Below, in pieces: positions 26,264-35,139 of a DNA stretch of 54,124 bases (its first letter is position 1; each line of letters opens with the position of its first letter). Source of the DNA: Candidatus Cloacimonadota bacterium. Lineage in GTDB: Bacteria > Muiribacteriota > UBA6191. Location: positions 1-54,124 of the forward strand of contig JAGSHD010000021.1 of NCBI GenBank assembly GCA_023954715.1, read 5' to 3'. Under the pieces are notes generated by a model. It had not been told where the DNA came from, did no database searches, and saw nothing but the letters and a program-made list of their open reading frames with translations. The translations under genes and the position numbers were made by a program.

Positions 26264-28801
26264 ATGAAAAAGCTCTATTTTTTAATATTTTTGATCTCTA
26301 CTTTAAACTGCTTTTGTCTACAAAAAGTTCGTATACAATTAAAGTGGTATCACCAATTTCAATTTGCTGGGATATATCAAGCAAAAGAGCAGGGATATTA
26401 CAAAGATATTGGATTAGACTTAGAAATTTTGGAGATTAACAGAGATATTACTTCTGTTAGTCAAGTACTTGATGGAAAAGCAGAGTTTGGAGTAGGGTCA
26501 GTAGATGTTTTGTACTCTTACTTAAGTGGATATGATGTTCAAATGGTTACGACCATCTTTCAAGAAAACCCATTAATTTTAGCAAGTTTGAAGAAAAATA
26601 AGTTTAAGGACTTTGAGAACTTTAATTATAGTAAATTAATGTTGAATGCTCAAAAGTTTGACTCACTTCCTATTTACATGATGCTAGAGAAAATGGGAGT
26701 GAATATCAATTCAATAATGTCTATCCCATTTGATTACTCCCGAATTGTAAACAAAGACATGAACGATGTAGATGGCTTTATTGTTTATGCGACAGATATA
26801 TTTAAGTATACAAATATTTATAAAGATGAAATCACTTTTTTTAGACCTAAAGATTTCGATATTCAGATTTACGGAGATGTAATTTTTACAACAAAGGGTT
26901 TTGCCCAAAAGTATCCAATGATGACCTTAGGGTTTAAAGAGGCCACTTTAAAGGGATGGAAGTATGCTTTAGCACATCCAAAAAAAACCATCGACTTGAT
27001 TAAAGATGTCTATAAGTCCAATATGACTAAGGATGAACTATTTTTAGAGTATCAAGAAACAAAAAAAATGGTACAAAAAGATCTAGTTCCTATTGGGTTT
27101 TCAATTTTAAAGGTATGGAGATTAATGACCAAAAGTCTCTATGATTTAAACCTTTTACCTCATAAAGAAAAAGACTTAAATAATTTTATTTTTTCTTTAG
27201 AAATAAGAGAATTAAATTATCATGAGATATTGCTATATATATCTTTCCTATTGATACTGGCCTCTTGTTTAGTGCTTTTGTATCGATGGCTTCGTCCCCA
27301 AGTTCGTACGAGAAAAGAGTTAGAGTGTGATCTAATCAATGTGAATGATCGACTATCTTCGATTCAAGAGTTTGCATCGATTGGTACTTGGTCTTACTTG
27401 CTCCAAGAGGATCATTTTTATTTTTCAAAAGGATTAGATCATTTATTGAAAAAAGCAACTCTCTTAGCCCAAGCAAAATTAGTAGATTTTTTACACTATA
27501 TTCATGAAGAAGATAAAGAGTCTTTTCAAAAGCATTTCGATAAGCTATGTAAGGGTTCAAAAGGCTTTGATCTTACTTTTAGAGTGCAAAGGCAAGATGG
27601 AGAAGTCCGCAACTTTATCATTAATGCCTATCCAATTTTACAGAAAGAATCAAAAATTTTACAAGTACAAGGTGAAGTAAAGGACATTACAGAATACTTG
27701 GAGCAAGAGCAAAAGTTACGATTAACGAGGTTTTCTATTGATGACTCTAATGAGTTGATGTTATGGCTTGATATGCAGGGTAAAATCTTTGATATGAATA
27801 ACTCAGTATGTTCAACATTTCATGTGGAAAAGTCTGATATTATAGGACACTATTTATCAGACGTGTATCAACAGCTATCTCTTGAAGAGCTTTCAGGTCA
27901 CATAAACACCATAAAAAATACAGGTAAATTACTAACTGAAATCGAATTTGATATTAACAGCCAGCAGAGTATTCCTTTTGAGGTTATGGGCAGTAAGGTT
28001 TCATTTAAAAAAGGTAAATATATCTTTCTATCTTTAAGAGATATTAGTGAGCAAAAAGTATATGAAAATGAGTTGATTTCAGCCAAAAAATTAGCTGAAC
28101 ACGAGGAACAATTAAAGAGCAACCTCATAGCAACGATGAGTCACGAATTTCATACTCCCATTAATGCCATCGTAGGTTTTGGTTCCATGTTAAAAGAGTC
28201 AGATGATTCAGAACGACCTGTGTACATTAATGAAATACAAAAAAGTAGTCACCGTCTTTTAAAGTTGTTAGAAGATACCTTGTTATTTTCTTCTATTTCA
28301 CCTAAGACTATCTCTTTAGAAGAGTTTAGTATTAAGGACGTAGTACAAATAGCATGTACAGAAATGCAAGAGTCGAGTTGTGAATCAGAGGTTGACTTAG
28401 AATATGAGATAAGTGATGCTGTACCCGAACTCGTTGCCATTGATGCTAAATTGTTTGCATCACTGTTAAAAAACTTACTTGAGAATGCACTTAAATATTC
28501 AAATCAAGGTGTAGTTTTTGTAGCTTTAGATTACTCAGAAGATATTGAGCAATTTTCTTCTCCATTTTTAATATTAGTTGTAAAAGATCAAGGAATAGGA
28601 ATTGAGCCAGAATTGATAGAGAAAATCTTTGATCCGTTTTATCAAATAGATTCATCTCATAAACGAGTTCAGGCTGGTACAGGTATGGGTTTAGCCGTGT
28701 GTAAAAAAGTAATAGAGTGTGTGGGTGGAACCATTTCGATTGATTCTAAACTGCTAGAAGGCACAGAGATTACAGTGAAGTTTCCATTGATATTATCTTA
28801 G
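26264..28801 (+). CDS. Histidine kinase with NMT1/THI5-like periplasmic binding domain (copy 2)
   Basis: Clear paralogue of the kinase two genes upstream, with the same order: signal peptide, NMT1/THI5-like domain (IQLKWYHQFQFAGIYQAKEQG, KAEFGVGSV), TM helix (about 320-340), two PAS-like domains, HisKA (IATMSHEFHTPINAIVGF) and HATPase (KNLLENALKYS, DQGIGIEP, GTGMGLAV). The binding domains have diverged more than the kinase cores, so the two probably sense different ligands. The H-box again has HEFH instead of HELR. Start ATG directly follows the DUF493 stop. The 3' end overlaps the convergent phosphatase gene by 4 bases. Confidence 0.92.
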   Translation: MKKLYFLIFLISTLNCFCLQKVRIQLKWYHQFQFAGIYQAKEQGYYKDIGLDLEILEINRDITSVSQVLDGKAEFGVGSVDVLYSYLSGYDVQMVTTIFQENPLILASLKKNKFKDFENFNYSKLMLNAQKFDSLPIYMMLEKMGVNINSIMSIPFDYSRIVNKDMNDVDGFIVYATDIFKYTNIYKDEITFFRPKDFDIQIYGDVIFTTKGFAQKYPMMTLGFKEATLKGWKYALAHPKKTIDLIKDVYKSNMTKDELFLEYQETKKMVQKDLVPIGFSILKVWRLMTKSLYDLNLLPHKEKDLNNFIFSLEIRELNYHEILLYISFLLILASCLVLLYRWLRPQVRTRKELECDLINVNDRLSSIQEFASIGTWSYLLQEDHFYFSKGLDHLLKKATLLAQAKLVDFLHYIHEEDKESFQKHFDKLCKGSKGFDLTFRVQRQDGEVRNFIINAYPILQKESKILQVQGEVKDITEYLEQEQKLRLTRFSIDDSNELMLWLDMQGKIFDMNNSVCSTFHVEKSDIIGHYLSDVYQQLSLEELSGHINTIKNTGKLLTEIEFDINSQQSIPFEVMGSKVSFKKGKYIFLSLRDISEQKVYENELISAKKLAEHEEQLKSNLIATMSHEFHTPINAIVGFGSMLKESDDSERPVYINEIQKSSHRLLKLLEDTLLFSSISPKTISLEEFSIKDVVQIACTEMQESSCESEVDLEYEISDAVPELVAIDAKLFASLLKNLLENALKYSNQGVVFVALDYSEDIEQFSSPFLILVVKDQGIGIEPELIEKIFDPFYQIDSSHKRVQAGTGMGLAVCKKVIECVGGTISIDSKLLEGTEITVKFPLILS

Positions 28802-30678
28802 AGCAGGTCAACAAGTAATAAAGTGATATCATCTGATTGTGGATAACTTGATACAAAGCCTTTAACAGAATCTAAAATCTTTTGATTGAGTTCTATGGAG
28901 TTAGAACTTGGTCCATGCTCTTTAATAGTTTCATATAGACGCTCTATACCATATTGGCTTTTATTGAGTTCAGCTTCTGTTACACCATCTGTATACAAAA
29001 TTAAAATGTCACCCTTGTCATAGCTCACCTGTTTTGTATCATACTCGCATTCATCAAACATTCCGCAGGGAAGACCATTTGCGCTTAGGTCGATGATTTC
29101 ATTGCTGGTTTTTTTAAATAAAATCATTTCGTTGTGGCCAGCACTTGAGTATTGAAGGAATTTATTTTCATGATCTATCTTAGCGATAAAGCAAGTTAAA
29201 AACATTTCATCTTTTGTTGAGATACAAAGGTACTGATTGAGCCCGTGGAGCAATTGACCAGTGGATTGGTTATGCATTGTTTGACCTCGCAAACAGGCTT
29301 GAGAAGCAACGGTAACTAAACTAGCAGGTAATCCCTTCCCTGACACATCTCCAATGATTGCTAGATGATTATTATCAGAACACTCTATTAAGTCATAGAA
29401 GTCTCCCGAAAGCTCTTTACAAGGAATCCATCCACTTTTTGCACTAATCTGCTGGTTGGATACATGAATATCAGATAAAATTTGTTGTTGCACTTGATTA
29501 CCTATTTTCATTTCTTGGCTTAAATGGTCCTTTTCTTTGCGGACTTTTTCAGCTAACTGCTCGATGAGTGCAGTATTAATAGTACTTAAAAGGCTTTCAG
29601 AGGTAAACGGCTTTGTTATATAGTCATATACCTTTAAGGCTCGTCCAATTTTTTTATCTAAATCAGTTGATTTGGATGTAATCATGATAATAGGGATATC
29701 TTTGGTACTTTCATTATCTTTTAGTTTTCTACAAAACTCCCATCCATCCATCTCTGGCATATTATAATCAGTAGTAATAATGTCAGGCTTGATTTTTAAG
29801 GCTAGTTCGATGCCTTCTTTGCCATTGCTCGCGCTAATTACTTTATATCGCTCTGTGTGTAAAGTCATTGAAATTAATTTGATGATTAGAGGAGAATCAT
29901 CTACAACTAAAATAGTTTTTCTGTTTTTTGAAAACTTGGCCGTGTAGTGCGAAATTTTTTGATGAATTTTATCTACATCATAAGGTTTAGTAACATAATC
30001 GACGGCTCCCTTTTGTAGTGCGTTTTTGATGGCACTAGAGTTGGATAAAGAACTAACGATTAAAATGGGGACTCGTTTTAATCTTTTATGTTGGCTTAAA
30101 TATTGTGTTAGTTCAAAGCCATCCATTTCTGGCATTTCAATATCTGAAATGATAATGTCGGGACACTCGCTATCGATTATATCAAGAGCTTCTTTACCAT
30201 TTTCTGCTTCAAGGACTTCGTAGCCACGCTCTTTAATAAATTGTCGAAGAATTATTCTTTGCGTCTTTGAATCTTCAACTACTAAAACTCTAAGTGATTT
30301 ACCCAATGCTCTATAGATCACAGATTTGAAAATAGAGGGAACGATTGGAAATGAAATATAATTATCCGCAGATGGGGTAGAAAAACCAGCTCCTTCAATG
30401 TTAGAGAAAGAAACAATATAAGGAGTTGAACCGGTTATATTGGATCGTAAATAGGAGGGAAAGTCTTTTTCGAAGTCGTTGCTTGTTTCGTTTAGGTAAT
30501 CACTGTCATATAGAATGATATCCCAATTATTTTGATTAATACTTTTAATTAGATCTTGATTTGTTTTATCTATTAACTCGAATATTGTTGTATGCAAGTC
30601 ACCATGAACTTTTGATAGAATTGCTAGTTTGCCAATTTGATTGTTTTTCTCTTTTGTAATGAGTAATAATTGTTTCAT
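28798..30678 (-). CDS. Double-receiver PP2C phosphatase (RsbU/SpoIIE type)
   Basis: A degenerate receiver-like region (about residues 1-128) is followed by REC1 (about 132-250: VVEDS, ISDIEMPEMDG, TKPYD), REC2 (about 257-375: VVDDS, TTDYNMPEMDG, TKPFT), a coiled linker (VRKEKDHLSQEMKIGNQVQQQ) and a PP2C-like phosphatase (about 420-626: SGDFYD, GDVSGKG, YTDGVTEA, SDDITLLLV). Such proteins are switched on by phosphorylation and dephosphorylate an anti-sigma antagonist, controlling a general stress or envelope response. No anti-sigma or antagonist gene is in the window. It converges on the second NMT1-type kinase, a plausible phosphodonor. Confidence 0.92.
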   Translation of the reverse strand: MKQLLLITKEKNNQIGKLAILSKVHGDLHTTIFELIDKTNQDLIKSINQNNWDIILYDSDYLNETSNDFEKDFPSYLRSNITGSTPYIVSFSNIEGAGFSTPSADNYISFPIVPSIFKSVIYRALGKSLRVLVVEDSKTQRIILRQFIKERGYEVLEAENGKEALDIIDSECPDIIISDIEMPEMDGFELTQYLSQHKRLKRVPILIVSSLSNSSAIKNALQKGAVDYVTKPYDVDKIHQKISHYTAKFSKNRKTILVVDDSPLIIKLISMTLHTERYKVISASNGKEGIELALKIKPDIITTDYNMPEMDGWEFCRKLKDNESTKDIPIIMITSKSTDLDKKIGRALKVYDYITKPFTSESLLSTINTALIEQLAEKVRKEKDHLSQEMKIGNQVQQQILSDIHVSNQQISAKSGWIPCKELSGDFYDLIECSDNNHLAIIGDVSGKGLPASLVTVASQACLRGQTMHNQSTGQLLHGLNQYLCISTKDEMFLTCFIAKIDHENKFLQYSSAGHNEMILFKKTSNEIIDLSANGLPCGMFDECEYDTKQVSYDKGDILILYTDGVTEAELNKSQYGIERLYETIKEHGPSSNSIELNQKILDSVKGFVSSYPQSDDITLLLVDLL

Positions 30679-30825
30679 AGATTTTCTTTTAACTAATATA
30701 TAAGTGAACGATTGGGATAATCCTAATTATATCACTTATCTCTTGTAGTGAAAATTACTATGCATAGCTATTTTATGTAAAAAGTGTCATAATCGCACCA
30801 ATTATTGAAAGGAATGAGGTCCGTG

Positions 30826-31536
30826 ATGAAAAAATTTATAGGTGTAGTATTTGTATTGCTTGTGGTGTCTCTAGGGGTTGCATATATTTCTTACGAGGCA
30901 GTAATTCTTAAAAAGGTTAACGAAGGTCTAAATGATAGTTTTAAAACCAATGCTCATTTAGATAATCTAAAAGTAGATCTGTTTGACTCTAGTGTAAAAC
31001 TAAATGGCTTAACTGTTGAAAATCCAAGTAACTTTACTAATAAAAATTTTATAGACTTAAATCAACTTGATATCAAAATGCCATTGTTTGAACAATCAGA
31101 GACAAGATTAAATGTAGACCATTTAAACTTGGATCATTTAACAATAGAGTTGGCTTTTGAGCAGTCTGGAATAAATGGTAATGTGTTAAAGGATACAGAT
31201 ACCCCTAAAAAAGAAGATAAATTATATCCTGAAGTCATGTTCAAACAAATCAAAATATCTAATCTAAAGCTCTTAGTAAATTTCAAAGGTAAAATTAGCA
31301 AGTTAGATGTACCTGATTTGGTTTTAAATGATTTACTGATTCAAAAAGATCCAGCACCTCCTATAAAAAACGCGGTGAAACAGATTTTACATAAGATAAA
31401 AGATCATTGTAAAAAAGCTTATGTTGAAAAGTATCGATCTCAGATTCATCAAGTCATTGAAGACAAAACCAAAGAAAAAATAGATGAAATTAAGGGTAAA
31501 ATTGGTGATAAACTAAAAGGTTTTTTAAAGTTTTAA
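30826..31536 (+). CDS. AsmA-like membrane-anchored protein
   Basis: An N-terminal TM anchor (KFIGVVFVLLVVSLGVAYI) is followed by a periplasmic beta-rich region resembling the start of AsmA/DUF748 proteins: LKVDLFDSSVKLNGLTVENP, FIDLNQLDIKMPLF, LNLDHLTIELAF. A Lys-rich helical C-terminus follows. AsmA-type proteins are linked to outer-membrane lipid or protein homeostasis; at about 236 aa this is a short member. I chose ATG 30826 because GAGGT sits six bases upstream; an in-frame TTG 21 bases earlier would extend it without a ribosome site. The Lrp-type regulator starts eight bases after its stop. Confidence 0.6.
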   Translation: MKKFIGVVFVLLVVSLGVAYISYEAVILKKVNEGLNDSFKTNAHLDNLKVDLFDSSVKLNGLTVENPSNFTNKNFIDLNQLDIKMPLFEQSETRLNVDHLNLDHLTIELAFEQSGINGNVLKDTDTPKKEDKLYPEVMFKQIKISNLKLLVNFKGKISKLDVPDLVLNDLLIQKDPAPPIKNAVKQILHKIKDHCKKAYVEKYRSQIHQVIEDKTKEKIDEIKGKIGDKLKGFLKF

Positions 31537-31544
31537 TTTGAGAT

Positions 31545-31997
31545 ATGATATTAGATAAATTAGATAAGGACATACTAAAAGCTTTACTAAAAGATTCCAG
31601 AACTTCATTTGAAGAGATAGCTAGGCATCATATTGTTTCTGGTGGAACGATCCATGTTCGAGTAAACAAGATGAAAGAAGCTGGTATTATTCAAGGGTCA
31701 AAGATTATAGTTGATGCTCAAAAACTAGGTTTTGGTGTTTGTTGCTATATCGGTATCAATTTATTGAGTGCAAGAGATAGCTCTAAGGTGACAAAGCTAC
31801 TAGAAAAGCTACCAGAAGTTGTTGAATGTCATTATACTACAGGTCAGTATAGCTTATTTGTAAAAATCATGGTAGAAGATACAAGAGCTCTCCACATCTT
31901 TTTAGCAGAGCAACTACAATCAATTCCACAAATTCAATCAACAGATACTCTCATTTCGTTGGATTGTCCAATTCAAAGAGATATATCTGTTGAATAA
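31545..31997 (+). CDS. Lrp/AsnC family transcriptional regulator
   Basis: A DNA-binding winged helix-turn-helix (LDKLDKDILKALLKDSRTSFEEIARH... VNKMKEAGII, residues 1-58) precedes an RAM/ACT-like ligand-binding domain (GFGVCCYIGINL, VVECHYTTGQYSLFVKIMVED). 150 residues is standard. Such proteins form octamers and respond to amino acids. Ligand and targets are unknown. It follows the AsmA-like gene in the same direction and converges on ackA, leaving only 10 bases between stop codons. Confidence 0.92.
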   Translation: MILDKLDKDILKALLKDSRTSFEEIARHHIVSGGTIHVRVNKMKEAGIIQGSKIIVDAQKLGFGVCCYIGINLLSARDSSKVTKLLEKLPEVVECHYTTGQYSLFVKIMVEDTRALHIFLAEQLQSIPQIQSTDTLISLDCPIQRDISVE

Positions 31998-32007
31998 AGT
32001 GAGTCTC

Positions 32008-33198
32008 TTAAGAAGACTTTAGGGTTGTTTCTACATCCCAAGCAATTTGTAATTCTTCATTTGTAGGAATAACAAAAGCCCTTGGAGTGGTGCTATCGGT
32101 GGTTATAATCCCGTTGCTATATTTACCGTCATTATCATTTCTTATAACATCTAATTCAAAACCTAGTATTCTAAGCATGGACATGGTGATAGCTCGAATG
32201 GTAGTAGAGTGTTCACCGATTCCTCCAGTGAATACAAGAGCATCTAAATCATGAAAGTTTACACTTAAGGATGCGATAGCCTGTGCCAAATGATAAGAGA
32301 AGATTTCAGTTGCAAGTTTAGAGTCATCATGACCCTCTTTAGCAGCATTGGTAACTTCACGCATATCCGAGGATAGTTGCGAAATTCCAAGTAGACCAGA
32401 CTTTTTGTTTAAAACATGATTAATCTGACTTAAGTTCCAACCTAGTTTATCGTGGAGATATTCGTGTAATCCTGGATCAATGGAGCCACATCGAGTTCCC
32501 ATAACTAATCCTTCTAAAGGAGTTAAACCCATTGTTGTGTCGATGCTTTTTCCATATTTAATGGCTGTAGCACTACAACCATTTCCTAAGTGTGCTGTAA
32601 TTATGCAACACTTTTCAACAGGCTTATGAAGTTTCATTGCGGCAATAGATGCTACATAGCGATGTGAGCTCCCGTGAAATCCATATTTTCTGACACCATG
32701 ATCTGTGTAGAGTTCTTTGGGCAAAGAGTAGCGATAAGCTCTTTGCGGAATAGTTTGGTGGAATGAGGTGTCAAAGATTGCAACTTGGGGTTTATTTGGA
32801 AAAAAGGACTGAGCAGCGTAGATTCCTTCTAGGTTAGCTTGATTATGTAATGGGGCCAAAGGGATACAGCTTTCGATTTCTTTTAGAACTCGACTACATA
32901 TCAATTGAGCCTGTGTGAACTTTTCGCCACCATGTACTACTCTATGTCCAATAGCATCAAAAAAGTTTTCAGTAATATTGTTTAGTTCAAGGTACTCTAA
33001 AACTTCTTTCAGAGCTGTTTTATGATTTGGTTGATCTAGGTCCTTTTTGTAAGGCAACTGATTATAACTTGCTTGAATACAGCCATGCCCAGTGTTGAGT
33101 CTTTCAACAACACCGCTCAGTAAATTACATTGGATATTGGTATCTACTACAGCGAATTTCAGTGATGAACTACCACTGTTTAAAACTAAAACTTTCAT
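32008..33198 (-). CDS. ackA: Acetate kinase
   Basis: Catalyses acetyl phosphate + ADP to acetate + ATP (reversible), with energy yield from overflow or fermentation; acetyl phosphate is also a phosphodonor for receivers. Evidence: VLVLNSGSSSLKF at the N-terminus, GHRVVHGGEKF, FDTSFHQT, YGFHGSSHRY, ITAHLGNGCS, TMGLTPLEGLVMGTRCGSID and VFTGGIGEHS, all diagnostic. 396 aa is the normal length. AGAGG precedes the ATG. No phosphotransacetylase gene is adjacent, unlike the common ackA-pta arrangement. Confidence 0.97.
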   Translation of the reverse strand: MKVLVLNSGSSSLKFAVVDTNIQCNLLSGVVERLNTGHGCIQASYNQLPYKKDLDQPNHKTALKEVLEYLELNNITENFFDAIGHRVVHGGEKFTQAQLICSRVLKEIESCIPLAPLHNQANLEGIYAAQSFFPNKPQVAIFDTSFHQTIPQRAYRYSLPKELYTDHGVRKYGFHGSSHRYVASIAAMKLHKPVEKCCIITAHLGNGCSATAIKYGKSIDTTMGLTPLEGLVMGTRCGSIDPGLHEYLHDKLGWNLSQINHVLNKKSGLLGISQLSSDMREVTNAAKEGHDDSKLATEIFSYHLAQAIASLSVNFHDLDALVFTGGIGEHSTTIRAITMSMLRILGFELDVIRNDNDGKYSNGIITTDSTTPRAFVIPTNEELQIAWDVETTLKSS

Positions 33199-33511
33199 GC
33201 GAACCTCTTAAGTATAAAAATTTGTGAAAATAGGTTATTAAATCATAATTTTTTTAGATGATTTATAAATAGGTATATTAGCACTAATCATACCAATTAA
33301 TCGATTATCCTAGGATGGAGGATGGTTTGCAGAGAAATACAAGCGAGAGAGATACTTGGTTTAAATATGGACTAATTATTTCGATATGATGATTTCTTGT
33401 CTTTTATTATCGTTTGCTGTTTGTGACTGTAAAAAACTAGATTTTGATATCTATCAACTTTGTTTGAAGCTTGATATAATACTTTCAAATTAATAAATTT
33501 TAGGGAAAGAC
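33199..33511. promoter_or_regulatory. Divergent region between ackA and the redox operon
   Basis: 313 bases with no gene. The right end holds an FNR-type palindrome and a TATAAT box (33475-33480) for the peroxidase operon. The left end should hold the ackA promoter, but I see no clear consensus there. Confidence 0.5.
33444..33457. promoter_or_regulatory. FNR/CRP-family operator (TTGAT-N4-ATCAA)
   Basis: TTGATATCTATCAA matches the FNR consensus perfectly. Its centre lies about 27 bases before the TATAAT box at 33475, close to the class II activator position. It predicts that the peroxidase operon is switched by oxygen or NO through an FNR/ANR-type regulator. No such regulator is encoded in the window. 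Confidence 0.7.
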
Positions 33512-34489
33512 ATGTTAAAGTTTTTAAGTCTAATACTATTTTTGAGTATTGGCAGCATTGTATACAGCGAACCACTTTCTACACCGGATGTAGAAGATAT
33601 TGAATATCCAGATGATGAAGAGCCTAGCTCGGAGTTAATTACTTTAGGTAAAACATTGTTTTTTGATCATAGATTGTCAAAAAATAAAAATCAATCTTGT
33701 GCTACCTGCCACAATCCTAACTTGGGGTTTGGTGAGGGAGTAGCTCATGGGTTTGGAACCATGGGTGGAAAACTAGAAAGAAATACCCCACATATTTATA
33801 ATTTAGCTTGGGCTACCACTTTTTTTTGGGATGGTAGATCCTCTACTCTTGAAGAGCAAGCCGTTGGACCCATTGAAGCAAATGGTGAAATGGCAATGCC
33901 TATGCCAAAGTTTTTAGAAAGACTAAGAAATATCAAAGGTTACAAATCATTGATTAAGAAGGCATTTGGAGATGAAAAAATAGACAAAGAGCGTGTTACT
34001 AGTGCCATTGCTGCTTTTGAGCGTACAATTATTGTTGATAATACTCCATTTGATAGATACATGGCTGGGGATTTGTCAGCAATGACACCAAAGGCTATTG
34101 AAGGGATGAATCTTTTCAAAGGAAAAGCACTTTGTATTCAATGTCATGATGGTGCAAACTTCACAGATGATAGTTTTCACAACTTAGGTATTGATGACAA
34201 AGACTTAGGTCGAGGTAAAATAGTCAAAGATAAAACCTTAAATGGTGCTTTTAAAACTCCTGGCCTTAGAAATGTCTTAATGACTGCTCCTTATATGCAT
34301 AATGGTCAAGAAGGAACTCTAGAAGACGTAATAAAATTTTACAATAAAGGGGGAGGATCAGGACCAAACAAAGATAAATTAATGGTTCCATTAAACTTAA
34401 CAGATCAAGAGATTTTCTCTCTAGTTGCTTTTTTAGGTAGCTTAAATCAAAAACTAGAAATTTTCCCACCAAAATTACCTAAGGAGTAA
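33512..34489 (+). CDS. Di-haem cytochrome c peroxidase (CcpA/MauG family)
   Basis: A periplasmic peroxidase that reduces H2O2 to water with electrons from small cytochromes or cupredoxins, or a MauG-like enzyme. A signal peptide (FLSLILFLSIGSIVYS) is followed by two c-type haem sites, CATCH (near residue 65) and CIQCH (near residue 210). Family segments include TLFFDHRLSKN, NTPHIYNLAW, FFWDGRSSTLEEQA, TPGLRNV and APYMHNGQ. 325 aa is normal. It is the first gene of a three-gene operon, five bases before the cupredoxin gene. AGGGAAAG precedes the ATG. An upstream FNR box suggests induction at low oxygen, as for CCP in several proteobacteria. Confidence 0.93.
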   Translation: MLKFLSLILFLSIGSIVYSEPLSTPDVEDIEYPDDEEPSSELITLGKTLFFDHRLSKNKNQSCATCHNPNLGFGEGVAHGFGTMGGKLERNTPHIYNLAWATTFFWDGRSSTLEEQAVGPIEANGEMAMPMPKFLERLRNIKGYKSLIKKAFGDEKIDKERVTSAIAAFERTIIVDNTPFDRYMAGDLSAMTPKAIEGMNLFKGKALCIQCHDGANFTDDSFHNLGIDDKDLGRGKIVKDKTLNGAFKTPGLRNVLMTAPYMHNGQEGTLEDVIKFYNKGGGSGPNKDKLMVPLNLTDQEIFSLVAFLGSLNQKLEIFPPKLPKE

Positions 34490-34494
34490 TTGCT

Positions 34495-35139
34495 ATGAAT
34501 CTATCAAACATTATCATTATATTTTTATGTATTGTATCAGTAGGGTTTACTCAAAACACTAACATCACTGGTACTTTTACTTTTAAAAAACGAAACCCAG
34601 GAGTTGCCTTACTATATTTTGATCAAGATAAAGGACTGAAAGTAAGCAATGCAAATTTAGATCAAATGAATAAGGCTTTTGTTAAACCCCTTTTAGTAGT
34701 AAATCCAGGCTCAGAAGTAAAATTCAAAAACTCAGATGCTGTAGATCATAATATTTACGCGTCAGATAAAAAACAGAAAGTAAACTTTGATGTGGGATTA
34801 ATCACTACAGGGGGAGATACAAACTACAAAGTAGAGTGGGACAAGGGGAAAGTAGTAAAGTTACGGTGTAAAATTCACCCTAAAATGAAATCATATATTG
34901 CTAGTATTGAAAGTGAATTTCATAAAGTTGTCCCATTTGAAAAAAGAGAAAAAGAGTTGACGTTTGAAATGAGTAGTGTACCGGAAAACTTAGACTCTTT
35001 AGTAATTTGGATGCCAAAATACAAAGAACTTCATGTTAACTTAAAGCCTGGAGAAAGCAAAACCTTTGAACTAACAAGAAAAGGTAAGGTTAAAGGCTTT
35101 TTAAGCTTAAAGCGAAGTGTAGCGATAGATGAAAAATAG
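34495..35139 (+). CDS. Periplasmic plastocyanin-like cupredoxin
   Basis: After a signal peptide, a blue-copper-type fold spans about residues 20-140. Candidate copper ligands are His in DAVDHNIYAS, then Cys, His and Met in KLRCKIHPKM, the classical type 1 order. A further beta domain (about 140-214) of unclear role follows. Cupredoxins carry single electrons, so this is a likely electron donor to or acceptor from the neighbouring peroxidase or P460-type cytochrome. AAGGAG lies just before the preceding stop, giving good coupling. The 3' end overlaps the P460 gene by 11 bases. Confidence 0.85.
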   Translation: MNLSNIIIIFLCIVSVGFTQNTNITGTFTFKKRNPGVALLYFDQDKGLKVSNANLDQMNKAFVKPLLVVNPGSEVKFKNSDAVDHNIYASDKKQKVNFDVGLITTGGDTNYKVEWDKGKVVKLRCKIHPKMKSYIASIESEFHKVVPFEKREKELTFEMSSVPENLDSLVIWMPKYKELHVNLKPGESKTFELTRKGKVKGFLSLKRSVAIDEK

